Assembly: GCA_934489015.1 (NCBI GenBank)
Contig: CAKSSN010000016.1
Span: 1-60,716, forward strand
Direction: 5' to 3'
Length of the DNA stretch: 60,716 nucleotides
Origin: an uncultured Clostridia bacterium
GTDB lineage: Bacteria > Bacillota > Clostridia > UBA1381
Below are positions 16,334 to 24,901 of the stretch, in pieces. The notes under the pieces are model-generated. The model did not search any database and was not told the DNA's origin. It saw only the letters and a program-made list of their open reading frames with translations. The stretch's first letter is position 1; the number at the start of each line of letters is the position of its first letter. The translations under genes were made by a program, and so were the position numbers.

Positions 16334-17260
16334 ATGAAAAACGAAAAGAAAAATCAACTCTATTCGGCCATACGAAACGCTGACTGTGTTGTAATAGGTG
16401 CCGGAGCGGGATTTTCAACTTCTGCCGGATTTGCCTATGACGGTGAGCGCTTCAAAAAATACTTTTCTGATTTTGAAGAAAAATACGGTTTTCACGATAT
16501 GTATTCCGGCGGGTTTTATCCGTACAAAACGCAGGAGGAATTTTGGGCGTATTGGTCGAGGTATATCTATGTAAACAGATATATGGATACCCCCAAACCG
16601 GTATATAAAGAGTTATTTGAATTGGTAAAGGACAGAGATTACTTTGTTATTACAACAAATGTAGACCATTGTTTTCAAAAAGCAGGATTTGATAAAAAGC
16701 GTTTGTTTTATACGCAGGGAGACTACGGGTTGTTTCAATGCTCGGTGCCTTGCTACAATGAAACATTTGATAATTATAAAATAATTGTTGATATGATAGA
16801 ACAACAAGAGGATATGAAAATACCGTCATCTCTTATTCCCAAATGCCCTCATTGCGGAAAACCGCTGACCGTGAATTTGAGAAGCGACAATAAATTCGTA
16901 CAGGATAACGGTTGGGATATGGCGGCGGAACGATACAGTAATTTTCTTAATACCCGAAAAAATCAAAAAGAATTATTTTTGGAGCTTGGAGTCGGTTACA
17001 ATACACCGGGAATAATAAAATATCCATTTTGGCAGATGACCGCAAAAAATCCAAACGCAACATATGCTTGTATCAATTACAATGAGGCGGTTTGCCCAAA
17101 CGAAATTGAAAAACAATCAATTTGCATAAATGAAGATAGCATCGGCTTTGAACCGTGTTATATCTCCTTGCCAAAGCACAATTTTACTGCCAAATTTTTC
17201 TGCGTCAACGATTCCTTTTTCGACAGTTTCCAATTTCAGCAATTCATCTTGCAAGTGTAA
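16334..17260 (+). CDS. SirTM-class sirtuin (macrodomain-linked Sir2), 3'-end rearranged
   Basis: A Sir2-fold protein of the class linked to macrodomains, whose members ADP-ribosylate lipoylated GcvH-like carriers. The NAD loop is GAGAGFSTSAGF, lacking the PDFR of deacetylase sirtuins. TTNVDHCFQKAG is present, and YTQGDYG occurs where classical sirtuins have the catalytic His, so Gln replaces His as I recall for this class. Zinc ligands are QCSVPC and CPHCGKP; NLRSDNKFVQD is also class-typical. Normal sequence ends near ICINEDSI (about residue 268). The remaining ~40 codons to 17260 are read through an inverted macrodomain fragment, so the natural C terminus is lost. GAGGTG precedes the ATG. 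Activity is uncertain. Confidence 0.75.
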   Translation: MKNEKKNQLYSAIRNADCVVIGAGAGFSTSAGFAYDGERFKKYFSDFEEKYGFHDMYSGGFYPYKTQEEFWAYWSRYIYVNRYMDTPKPVYKELFELVKDRDYFVITTNVDHCFQKAGFDKKRLFYTQGDYGLFQCSVPCYNETFDNYKIIVDMIEQQEDMKIPSSLIPKCPHCGKPLTVNLRSDNKFVQDNGWDMAAERYSNFLNTRKNQKELFLELGVGYNTPGIIKYPFWQMTAKNPNATYACINYNEAVCPNEIEKQSICINEDSIGFEPCYISLPKHNFTAKFFCVNDSFFDSFQFQQFILQV

Positions 17261-17425
17261 AAAATCCTCGCTTACATGCATTGGAGGTCTGATATTCATA
17301 AGACTTCTGAGCAGCCGCCTTTGAGATTGAAAAGTTTTATCAAAGTTTTTTGCCTGCTCTGCATACTGTGGCATTTCCGCAAGCAACATATCATTTAGTT
17401 TTATTACCGTTTCTGATTTATTCAT
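17117..17425 (-). pseudogene. N-terminal fragment of the SirTM-linked macrodomain protein
   Basis: The 102-codon frame carries FLHLQDELLKLETVEKGIVD and IVLWQGDITRFKADAI, matching the start of macrodomain proteins that sit with SirTM and hydrolyse its ADP-ribose mark. After DAI the expected VNAANS and the whole remaining macro fold are missing; the frame ends with FIYAN and a stop inside the antiparallel sirtuin gene. It lies 6 bases after the DUF5131 fragment. The sirtuin and macrodomain now face each other, each cut at about 17120-17140. Confidence 0.7.
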
Positions 17426-17431
17426 AATTTC

Positions 17432-17772
17432 TCACTCACATTTTCCGCAGTCTGAGCAGCCGTTACAAATAAGACGGCTTGCACACTTATCGCAATTCTT
17501 TCTGTAATGCGGAACATATAACTGTTCCGTCGGAATTTCTTTTCCAAACTCGTCAGTCAGCTTAAACTCAATCGGTTTACCGATAAAATTCATCCCGGGC
17601 TTAAAAGCCATTTCACTTTGTACCGATTTTCTCGGCAAAAAATATTTTTTGCCATCCTTTATAAAATTCGTTCCTGTTTCAATAAAGCAAAATGTTATAT
17701 TGTACTCTTCACATTCAGCACGAAGTTTTTTCACCCATTCAAAATTACACGGTCGTGAGCCATCATAAGGCT
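17432..17772 (-). pseudogene. C-terminal fragment of a DUF5131 (phage Gp37/Gp68-like) protein
   Basis: The minus-strand frame reads EPYDGSRPCNFEWVKKLR, then FCFIETGTNFIKDGKKYFLP, matching the end of DUF5131 proteins (radical-SAM-like, common in phages and mobile islands). The C terminus is Cys-rich: CDKCASRLICNGCSDCGKC. The N-terminal two thirds are absent because a serine recombinase fragment on the plus strand begins at about 17768. The 5' cut shows that the recombinase insertion or a deletion removed it. Confidence 0.6.
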
Positions 17773-18657
17773 CGTATACCTAACCCAAAGGAAAGTTGGT
17801 CTATCTTTAAGGATGTTCACGAACCGATTATCGAGCGTGAAATGTTTGAACACGTGCAGGAACTTGTAAAGAAACAAACAAAACGCCGTCCACCCAAAGC
17901 AGGCAACGGCGAAAAGAATATGTTTACGGGACTTTTGTTCTGTGCAGATTGCGGAAGTAAGATGTGGTATCACGTCAGACATAATAAAGAAACTACATAT
18001 TTCTTTAGTTGTTCTAATTACAAAGGAGACAGAGGCACTTGTGAAAGCACACATTATATCCGAGCAGATTCTGTTGAAATGATAGTCCGTGCCGAGCTTG
18101 AAAAGCTTGCACAGATTGTTACCTTAAATGAAGATGCCTTTGCAAATCTTTTGGAAGAAAAGGTAAACAAGGATATTGTTAAAGAACAGAAACTTATTGA
18201 ACAATCCATAGCCAAAGCAACTGCAAGAAGTCATGAGGTTTCAAGGCTCTACGAAAGAGTTTATGAGGATAATGTAAACGGAAAGGTAACCGATGCTTTG
18301 TTTATGGAGTTATCTCATAAATATGAGGTTGAACGTGATGAACTTAAAAAGAAGATTCTTGAACTAAATCAACAGCTTGCAAAGATAAGCGAAGTACGTG
18401 ACGGAAAAGAACATTTTCTCTCTTGTGTCAGGAGTTTTGCAGAAATGAATGAAGTTACGCCTATGATTCTTCAAGAATTGATTGATAAAATCGAAGTATA
18501 TGCAGTGGAGGGCACGGGATTAAACCGCACTCAATCAGTAGTAATACACTACAAGTTCATTGGCGAACTTGATATGCCGGAGAATTTCGACAAGATAAAA
18601 GTCAACACAAGAAAAGGTGTTGAAGTTGAGTATCTGAGAACCACCAAAACGGCATAA
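17768..18657 (+). pseudogene. Large serine recombinase, C-terminal part only
   Basis: About 295 codons of a TndX/TnpX-like site-specific recombinase remain, from RIPNPKESWSIFKDVHEP to the natural end. Present are the recombinase domain (IIEREMFEHVQELV), the zinc-ribbon LFCADCGSKM ... FFSCSNYKG ... CESTH, a coiled coil (about residues 140-240) and the C-terminal DUF4368-like tail. The N-terminal catalytic resolvase domain with the nucleophilic Ser is missing, so it cannot recombine DNA. The frame stays open upstream to 17692 only by chance, across the DUF5131 fragment. Confidence 0.75.
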
Positions 18658-18659
18658 AA

Positions 18660-18685
18660 AGAGCAGGTTCGTAAAAACCTGCTCT
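18660..18685 (-). terminator. Hairpin after the recombinase fragment
   Basis: AGAGCAGGTT / AACCTGCTCT, a 10-bp stem. A T-run follows only on the minus strand (CTTTTTATG), so it would terminate leftward transcription. Between here and the tRNA (18686-18999) I see no credible gene. Confidence 0.5.
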
Positions 18686-19002
18686 ATGGTAGTGGATCGG
18701 GAGTCGCACCCGAATCGGCAATCTTTAAACTTTGAAGCTTTTTCGAAAGACGAAAATGCAACTTTTCCCATGAATTGGTACCCACCATATTAAGACCGAC
18801 TACCACTAAAACATTTACCCTCATACTATCCGCTCCATTCATAAATGTTATTGCTGAAAAAATAAATTCAAAATAACTGAATAAAAGTGAGTAATAATCA
18901 GAAGGAAAAGAATTATTTTCGACCAACATTGCAACAAAGAAATAAAGCTACGTTGTGTATCTGAATTATATACTATTTCAAGTGAAAAAGCAATAACCAG
19001 AC

Positions 19003-19046
19003 AAAAAATCGAGTGTTCATAACTTCATACACGTTATGAACACCCG
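19003..19046 (-). terminator. Intrinsic terminator of the tRNA-Pro gene
   Basis: CGAGTGTTCATAAC pairs with GTTATGAACACCCG (one mismatch) across 9 bases. On the minus strand it is followed by TTTTTT, four bases after the tRNA CCA end. Confidence 0.85.
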
Positions 19047-19049
19047 ACG

Positions 19050-19126
19050 TGGTCGGAGTGACAGGACTTGAACCTGCGGCCCCTTGACCCCCAGTCAAGT
19101 ACTCTACCAAACTGAGCCACACCCCG
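19050..19126 (-). tRNA. tRNA-Pro (anticodon GGG)
   Basis: 77 nt including encoded CCA. The acceptor CGGGGTG pairs with CACTCCG with one G-T. The D-arm is GCTCAGTTTGGTAGAGT. The anticodon stem CTTGA/TCAAG encloses loop CTGGGGG, giving anticodon GGG (reads CCC/CCU). The T-arm contains GGTTCAAGTCC. It is a single gene with its own promoter and terminator. Confidence 0.95.
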
Positions 19127-19140
19127 ATTACAACATTATA

Positions 19141-19169
19141 ATTATACCATCTTTATATTTATTTGTCAA
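19141..19169 (-). promoter_or_regulatory. Consensus promoter of tRNA-Pro
   Basis: On the minus strand TTGACA (19164-19169), a 17-bp spacer, TATAAT (19141-19146); a second TATAAT overlaps at 19135-19140. It fits the strong constitutive expression of a tRNA. Confidence 0.88.
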
Positions 19170-19396
19170 GAGTTTAGATACAAATTATTTTAAAATGTCA
19201 AAACGTTTTGTTTTTTGCATTGATTTTTTATTATATTTGTTCAAAATTATTTGTTTTTTTGCGACAGCATGACAATTTAAAATATTGTAGATAAAGCAAT
19301 GTTTTATAATTTTCATTAAAATTCGCAAATGCTAATAAATTTGTTTACTCTATAGAAGTGAGGCTCTGCCCAACCATTTTTGATATATGTAAATTT

Positions 19397-20014
19397 CTAA
19401 TTTATGCTTTTTCTGTAATGGCAATCGCAAAAAGCTCCACCCGACGCAATTGTATACTCTCTTGTAAACTCCGAGCCGCTCTTTTGCGCCATTGTATAAT
19501 CATAGCGGCAAAGCGCAGGCGTTATTTTCCCTATGCCAAGCGAATTAAGCAAATGACATATTCCGCAGGCATGAAACGTTGCAGTGAAGCGATTTAAATC
19601 CTCTCCCGGCTGATAATCATAAACCCATGAATACGGATTATTACGCCTTTTGCTTTTTTCCGTGTCCTCGCGCAGAGCGTTCTGATATGCAAATGTGTAT
19701 CGGTCGGTATGCTTTAAATAAAAGCTCATAACAAAATTGTCCATAGCACTTGCATAGTAATCCGTCAGTGCTTCAACGGCAGGCTTTTTGTCAAGCGACA
19801 GATATACCGCCGCAAGCATTGCCGCGCTTATTATGTTCAAAATAAATCTGTCGTCCTTGTCAAACTCCTGTACATCTGAAAGTATTTTTTTGTATTTGCC
19901 GTGCGCGGAACGCATTGTAGCTTTCGCGTCATCCGCTGATATTAAATTTAAGCTCTTTTTAAATCCCGGTGAAAATACACACCACATTAATTTTTGTAAA
20001 TATCCGTATTTCAT
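19397..20014 (-). CDS. L-2-amino-thiazoline-4-carboxylic acid hydrolase-like protein
   Basis: A protein of about 205 residues resembling the ATC hydrolase family found widely in Clostridia. The start is ATG 20014 (MKYGYLQKLMWCVFSPGF) with GGGAG upstream; the frame extends 26 codons without an RBS. Family traits are a helical N-terminal half, YSWVYDYQPG, FHACGICHLLNSLGI, CRYDYTMA and a C-terminal Cys cluster GGAFCDCHY. Named members hydrolyse a thiazoline ring on the way to cysteine, but most homologues in gut Clostridia have no tested activity. It stands alone between a tRNA and a repeat block. Confidence 0.65.
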   Translation of the reverse strand: MKYGYLQKLMWCVFSPGFKKSLNLISADDAKATMRSAHGKYKKILSDVQEFDKDDRFILNIISAAMLAAVYLSLDKKPAVEALTDYYASAMDNFVMSFYLKHTDRYTFAYQNALREDTEKSKRRNNPYSWVYDYQPGEDLNRFTATFHACGICHLLNSLGIGKITPALCRYDYTMAQKSGSEFTREYTIASGGAFCDCHYRKSIN

Positions 20015-20230
20015 AAAATTCTCCCATACACTGAAACGTCTAAAAATGTAAATATTATATGTAATTATACACCTGTCTGAAATTAAAATCAAGACTATGT
20101 TTGCTTTTTATAAAAATTCTCTGGTTTGCACAATGGATTTTATTTTGCTTCGTATGGATGGGCAGTGACCCATCCGTTTTTTTACATGCTTTTTATATTT
20201 TACCGAAACCTGTAAAATGCAAATCAATAT

Positions 20231-20600
20231 GTAGCAGCGGCTTTATGCATCGCTGCGGTAAATTCCGATTTTATTACAAATCAGAAATTAATTCACCCTT
20301 ACCGCGTTGGCTTGCGATAAATTATGCAAAAGTGAAAACGTTCGCTTGCATGGGGTCTTGGGGCTTGCCCCAAGCGGTTCAGGGTCCGGGAGGTACCGGA
20401 CTCCCGGCGGTTTTGGTTCTTTTGTCGCACAAAAGAACACCTGTGAATGACGAGAATTAACAAAAAGTCAAAGCATTAATAAAATTCAATTGAAAACATA
20501 CTCAACTAATTTCAAAATAATTGAAATATTGGATTTTTACTCCTTCCACCGCTTACGCGGTCCCCCTCCCTCAAGGATGGAGGCTTTTGCGCTCCGAAAT
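20231..20600 (+). repeat. Structured dispersed repeat, copy C
   Basis: About 370 bp from GTAGCAGCGGCTTTATGCAT to GCTTTTGCGCTCCGAAAT. The hairpins are conserved: CTTGGGGCTTGCCCCAAG, CCGGGAGGTACCGGACTCCC and GGTTCTTTTGTCGCACAAAA. It is about 25 bp longer than copies A and B in the A+T-rich part. Confidence 0.85.
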
Positions 20601-20624
20601 TATTGCATAAAATAAATAGGAAAT

Positions 20625-20800
20625 TTGCAAACGCTAAATTGGGCGGATAATATCCGCCCCTACAGAACGAATAAAGAGTGTAGCAAAAACCAATAAACAC
20701 GCAAGAGTTAAAACGGGCGTAGCAGCGCCCACCCCTACGAAGTGAACAAATAATATTGCAAAAACAGCAAACACTCGCAAGTGTTAAATCTAAAGTCAAT
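20625..20800. repeat. GTAGGGG modules and linkers
   Basis: Inverted cores GGGCGGATAATATCCGCCCC plus TACAG (20641-20664) and GGGCGTAGCAGCGCCCACCC plus CTACG (20715-20740), with TTTGCAAACGCTAAATT and ACTCGCAAGTGTTAAATC linkers. No gene is present from 20015 to 21015; the stretch before 20231 holds only a degenerate module (GGATGGGCAGTGACCCATCC). Confidence 0.75.
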
Positions 20801-20842
20801 CTTTCCAAGCAATTTTCATTCATCCGATACACTCACCCATGC

Positions 20843-20890
20843 AAAAGGCTCCTTTTGAAGGGAGCTGTCAGCGCAGCCGACTGAGGGATG
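20843..20890. repeat. AAAAGGCTCC...GAGGGATG repeat, copy 2
   Basis: A near-exact copy of 13013-13061, with one substitution in the inner stem (GCAGCCGAC versus GCAGCTGAC). It is followed by a module-like palindrome, GGGTGGAGCAGAGCTCCACCC, at 20900-20921. Confidence 0.75.
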
Positions 20891-21015
20891 AAATTAAATC
20901 GGGTGGAGCAGAGCTCCACCCGACATAGCAAATCACACCGCAGCTCATACGGAGCAAACCCACAGCCAAATTTAAATAATAAATCGTCAAAATTACGTTC
21001 GGGCAGCAACCTATT

Positions 21016-22515
21016 CTATTTCAGACTGACAGTTACAGCACGACTTTTATCTATTTCAAAGCTGTCATCTTTCAAAGTTCCTATGCGGCAAAGATTTCTT
21101 TCGAGGTACTCCGCGCGCACGCTTTCGGGCAGCTGCCCGCCTGAATTTGCGTTTTCGCCGATCGGCTCATAGGAATATCTTGCTGTATAGCTGTTTGTTT
21201 CGTAATGAACATCGGTATAGCTTACGCAGTCGAATTTTCCGCCGGGCTCTATATTTTCGCCGCGCTCATTTTCAAAATAAAACGGCGGATCATACCTCAC
21301 AAAGCCGTCCTTATAATAATCAACCGCAATTTCGCCGTCCTTAATTCTGACATTTGTCACAACAACTGCGCCGCTGTCGCTCGTTTCAAAGCGCATCGGA
21401 TAATTGCCCGCATTTTCATATAAAATCTCGGCGTCGGCGACAGATGTTTTTGTTTTTACGGGCATAAGAGTAATTTCCTTTATGCTCAAATCGGCCTTTA
21501 AAAATTCAAAAGTGTTTTTCGTTATTCCGCCCGCGTCTGCCGACAGTCCTTTATTTAGTATATCGAGGCATTTACCGTTTTCGTCAAAAAGCGCCATGCT
21601 TTCCGCGTCAAGCGGCGAATTAATATCCTTTTTCGTGTCGGAGGAAATTACAAGCTGATTTCCGAACGGTGAAATCACTATTTTTTCAAGAGTATTGTTC
21701 TCGTTCCACAGCTTCAAATTCGGATTTTTAACAGTCGTTTTAACTCTTACCTTTGTTTTGTCGATTTTCTCTTTAATATACCATACATTATTTCTTTCCT
21801 CGTCGGTAATTTCGTCCTCCCTGCCGCTGACAAGCTTTTCTTCAACAGACTTTGATTTGTCGTTTTCTCCCCAAACAATGCAGTAAAGCTCAAGAGAAAA
21901 TTTATCCGGAATATTCTCGTCCGCAATGCTGTATTTTTTTACACCCTTGTAGGTATGCGCGTCTTCAAAATACCCGTCCGAAAGACTTGCCGCGCCGAAG
22001 CCGACCGCCTTTCCGTTTACCGTGCAGTATACCTCGCTGCTGACATTCAGCTCACTTGCGTACATAACATCTGCACCGTTTCCCGAATTATAAAACGGCG
22101 TTTTTTCGCTCTGTGCGGTGTAAAAAACGTGCAAAAAATTGTCGTCCGCCGCAACGTTATCAAGAGTAAATGTAAAGCCGTTTCTGCTCACGCTTTTGCC
22201 TATGCTGCTGTTTAAATCCGAAAGCGTGTTAAGGCTTGAAATTTCCGCCGCGCTGTCATTTTTAAAATAAGAAATAACATCTCCGATTTTGTCCCTTATC
22301 GTATCGGATGCAAAAACTGTTGTAAACGCCGCAGCGCAAAGAGCGGCAGCGACAAGAACTGTTTTTTTCATTTTCTTCTCCTTTCTTATCCCGGAGAAAA
22401 TGCGCTTTTGTGCAATCGTTTTGACCCTTTTGTCGTCAATATCAACAGGCAAATATCCCCTGTCGTCAAAATCATCAAATCCCAAATCCCGAAAAAGATT
22501 TTTCTTTTTTCTCAC
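21016..22515 (-). CDS. DUF4179-type anti-sigma factor, membrane protein
   Basis: A 499-residue protein with GTG start after GGAGGG. The N-terminal ~47 residues (cytoplasmic, RDLGFDDFDDRGYLPVDIDD) should contact the sigma factor. One membrane segment near 50-68 (TVLVAAALCAAAFTTVFA) is followed by the DUF4179 domain beginning DTIRDKIGDVISYFKND and a long extracytoplasmic region. Its start overlaps the stop of the upstream ECF sigma gene (GTGA), so synthesis is probably coupled. The family releases its sigma factor on an external signal; the signal here is unknown. Confidence 0.82.
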   Translation of the reverse strand: MRKKKNLFRDLGFDDFDDRGYLPVDIDDKRVKTIAQKRIFSGIRKEKKMKKTVLVAAALCAAAFTTVFASDTIRDKIGDVISYFKNDSAAEISSLNTLSDLNSSIGKSVSRNGFTFTLDNVAADDNFLHVFYTAQSEKTPFYNSGNGADVMYASELNVSSEVYCTVNGKAVGFGAASLSDGYFEDAHTYKGVKKYSIADENIPDKFSLELYCIVWGENDKSKSVEEKLVSGREDEITDEERNNVWYIKEKIDKTKVRVKTTVKNPNLKLWNENNTLEKIVISPFGNQLVISSDTKKDINSPLDAESMALFDENGKCLDILNKGLSADAGGITKNTFEFLKADLSIKEITLMPVKTKTSVADAEILYENAGNYPMRFETSDSGAVVVTNVRIKDGEIAVDYYKDGFVRYDPPFYFENERGENIEPGGKFDCVSYTDVHYETNSYTARYSYEPIGENANSGGQLPESVRAEYLERNLCRIGTLKDDSFEIDKSRAVTVSLK

Positions 22516-23057
22516 AGCAATCCCTCCGTTTTCCCCAAAATTGTTTTAAGTTTCTTTCTGCCGCGCGCAAGCTTTGTTTTTACCGTTGAAGAGTTAAGTC
22601 CCATCGCAGCGGATATTTCGCGTATGCGCTCGCCGTACCTGTAATACCTGATAAATATTTCGCACTCCGGCTCGCCGAGCGACCTGACCGCCTGCCACAA
22701 AAGCTCCGACCGCTCGCCGTCAAGCACGCTTTTTTGCGCGTTGTCCTCAGCTTCAAGCTCCGGCGGATATTCCGCACAATCCTTTCTGCGCCTCAAAAAG
22801 CTGTATGCTGTGTTTCTTGCCGCGCCGCCGATATAGCTGCGCAGACTCCCCTTTTCCGCGCTTATCCTGTCCGCATTTTTCCAAAGCGCAACAAAAACAT
22901 CTGCCGCCGCTTCTTCAATATCCTCTTTTGAAAGCGCACCGCCGACGACGCGGAATATTACGGCGCTCACATACGGCATATAAATTTCAATCGCGCTTTC
23001 AAGCGCCTTGCTTTTTCGCCGCTTCAGAGCGCATAAAAGTTTTTCTTCATTTATCAT
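22512..23057 (-). CDS. ECF-type RNA polymerase sigma factor
   Basis: A 181-residue sigma-70 group IV protein. Region 2 lies at about residues 15-95 (YMPYVSAVIFRVVGG, EEAAADVFVALWKNAD, SLRSYIGGAARNTAYSFLRR). Region 4 lies at about 115-170 (EIFIRYYRYGERIREISA, then SSTVKTKLARGRKKL), with the recognition helix. The RBS is GAGGA. It is co-transcribed and translationally coupled with the DUF4179 anti-sigma gene. Its target promoters were not identified; the operon's own upstream region does not show an evident ECF motif. Confidence 0.9.
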   Translation of the reverse strand: MINEEKLLCALKRRKSKALESAIEIYMPYVSAVIFRVVGGALSKEDIEEAAADVFVALWKNADRISAEKGSLRSYIGGAARNTAYSFLRRRKDCAEYPPELEAEDNAQKSVLDGERSELLWQAVRSLGEPECEIFIRYYRYGERIREISAAMGLNSSTVKTKLARGRKKLKTILGKTEGLL

Positions 23058-23176
23058 AGTTAAATCCTCATAGGTAATTTTTTGCCGCCCACCTTTTTTC
23101 GGCAGCGTTAAAAGCTCTTAACACTTATATATTCGCATAAAAAGTTAAAATGGTTTCAAAAAATCCGATATTATTT

Positions 23177-23218
23177 AAAAAAGGCTGCTTAAAAGGTAAA
23201 CCAACCATTTAAACAGCC
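23177..23218 (-). terminator. Terminator of the 23227 gene
   Basis: GGCTG...GGT pairs with ACC...CAGCC (imperfect stem of about 14 bp, 23183-23218). On the minus strand it is followed by TTTTTTAAAT. Confidence 0.75.
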
Positions 23219-23226
23219 CTCTTAAT

Positions 23227-23484
23227 TCAATTATCAATCAAAACATTTGAATACACGGTCTTAGTGCTGATACCGTCAAGTCGTCCGAGTTTACCGGAAA
23301 GTGCGCTTACGACGTCCTGCGGCGCTTCGACGGCAACGCTTATGAGATTGACATTTCCGCTCCTATGCGGCAGGCCCATTCTCCCGATTATATGCTCGGC
23401 GTATTCGTGAAGAATTTCATTAACCTTCATTATTGAGTCCTTTTTCTCAACGACTATTCCGACAATTGCAAGTCTTTTTTCCAT
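23227..23484 (-). CDS. TM1266-like iron-only hydrogenase system regulator
   Basis: An 85-residue ACT-like/NikR-C-like protein. RLAIVGIVVEKKDS, VNEILHEYAEHIIGRMGLPH and NLISVAVEAPQDVVSALSGK match the family usually annotated as putative iron-only hydrogenase system regulator, often near hydG/hydE/hydF maturases. None of those genes is in the window. RBS AAGGAG. It lies 46 bases upstream of the two-component system's 3' end on the same strand, so read-through from the kinase gene is possible. The molecular role of the family is not established. Confidence 0.82.
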   Translation of the reverse strand: MEKRLAIVGIVVEKKDSIMKVNEILHEYAEHIIGRMGLPHRSGNVNLISVAVEAPQDVVSALSGKLGRLDGISTKTVYSNVLIDN

Positions 23485-23530
23485 TTATATTCTCCTTTTT
23501 CTCCGCTTACAAATCAAATGCGGCGTTTTT

Positions 23531-24901
23531 TTAATTTTTGCTGTATTTAAACTCTATTTTGAAATTAACTCCGCTGTCGGTATTCTGCGCTACGACCGTT
23601 CCGCCGTAAAAGTGCACAATCTTTTTCGTAATCGCAAGCCCGAGTCCAAAATTGCCCTTTTTATGCTTATACATATTATCGAATATTTTATTTATACTGC
23701 CCTCGTCAATATGCTCCCCGTCATTTGAGATATTTATTTCAATCCCATTTTCTCCGCGCATTGCCGAAACTTCTATGCGGCTTGAAGCAAACCTCAGCGC
23801 ATTATCGAGAATATTTTCTACAGCTACGGTTATTTTATCCGTATTTGCGGTTATTATTAGATTTTCGCCCGTTGTTACAAAAAAACTTATATCGCGGCGC
23901 ACGGGCTCAAGTCTGCGCGCGGTATTTTCGCATATCGCGCCGAGATTAACCTTTTCGCTCGCCGTCTGATTTTCAAGCACATAGTCGAGCGTGTTAAGAT
24001 ACAAAAGCTCCTTTATTTTTTTACTCAGCGAAACGGCTTCATTTTTTATAATCAGCGCCGTATTTTCAACGCTGTCAACATAAACTCCGTCAATTATCGC
24101 GTCGGCATGGCTCATTATAACCATTACCGGCGTTTTGAGGTCGTGGGATATGCTCTGCAAAAATTTCTTTTCCTCTTCTTCGGCGCGCCTTAAGCTCTCC
24201 TGCATTTTATTCATTTCATCGGCAAGAGTGCCTATCTCGTCGCAGTTTGAAATTTCAATAGGCACGCTGAAATTTTTAACCGCCACTCTTTTTGTAAATT
24301 CTTCAAGCTCTCTGAGCGGCCGCGCAATATAATTCGCGACTATTTTTGCCGCTATAAACCCGAACACGACAAAAATTCCGCCTATTATCAAAACGTAATA
24401 AAGCGCTCTGTTATCATATTCGCACGGCACGCTTGAAATTAAAAAGCCGCCGTCATATTCGCTTATTATAAAGATAAATTTCTTTCCGCCGAGCCGCTTT
24501 TTAAACGTTTTTCCGCTGTCGCCGCTTTCGGCATACTGCGCCATTTCTTTCTCCGCCTCGCGTGCGAACTGAATAAACGGCGGGCGCGGATCCGCGTCGC
24601 TTCTCGCGTGCGGCTGCGCTCCGTTTTCGCGGTCTTTCTTTTCAAAAAAGCCCTCCGTTTTGCCGTCTTTATATATGAAATGGTCGCTTCCGCGCAGGTT
24701 TTGGAACGTGTCAAATCGCGTGAAAGAGCTGAACGTTCCGTCCAAAATCGTTTCATGAACAATCATTAAATCCTTTGATTTTGCGCTCTCGTCAATCGTT
24801 CTGTAAACAACGAGATACATAAACATAATCGCGCACACGATTACAAGTATTATCGACGTAAACGTAACCCATATGCGCATTGCAAGCGTTTTAAATTTCA
24901 T
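23531..24901 (-). CDS. Sensor histidine kinase
   Basis: A 456-residue membrane kinase. Membrane segment 1 is at about residues 10-32, an extracytoplasmic sensor at about 33-160, and segment 2 at about 163-187 (YYVLIIGGIFVVFGFIAA). A HAMP domain follows (ARPLRELEEFTKRVAVKN). HisKA lies near 250 with SISHDLKTPV, the His being the phosphoacceptor. The ATPase domain carries the N-box ENILDNALRFAS, G1 INISNDGEH and G2 KKGNFGLGLAITKKI. It is the partner of the OmpR-type regulator just upstream. The spacer between them is copy B of the intercistronic element, which includes this gene's RBS. Confidence 0.93.
   Translation of the reverse strand: MKFKTLAMRIWVTFTSIILVIVCAIMFMYLVVYRTIDESAKSKDLMIVHETILDGTFSSFTRFDTFQNLRGSDHFIYKDGKTEGFFEKKDRENGAQPHARSDADPRPPFIQFAREAEKEMAQYAESGDSGKTFKKRLGGKKFIFIISEYDGGFLISSVPCEYDNRALYYVLIIGGIFVVFGFIAAKIVANYIARPLRELEEFTKRVAVKNFSVPIEISNCDEIGTLADEMNKMQESLRRAEEEEKKFLQSISHDLKTPVMVIMSHADAIIDGVYVDSVENTALIIKNEAVSLSKKIKELLYLNTLDYVLENQTASEKVNLGAICENTARRLEPVRRDISFFVTTGENLIITANTDKITVAVENILDNALRFASSRIEVSAMRGENGIEINISNDGEHIDEGSINKIFDNMYKHKKGNFGLGLAITKKIVHFYGGTVVAQNTDSGVNFKIEFKYSKN

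Noticed and set aside
18687..18810. tRNA-like 3' end (TCGGGTGCGACTCCCGA arm and a CCA-like end) on the minus strand
   Set aside because: The T-loop lacks the TTC element, no anticodon arm of the right size can be formed, and the distance to a pairing acceptor strand is about 118 nt. It is at most a decayed or chance structure.
18684..18929. 81-codon minus-strand open frame next to the recombinase fragment
   Set aside because: No RBS, no recognisable family, and it spans the tRNA-like region. Probably a chance frame.
23227..23484. Hydrogenase maturation operon
   Set aside because: Only the TM1266-like regulator is present; no hydE, hydF, hydG or hydrogenase subunit gene is in the window.
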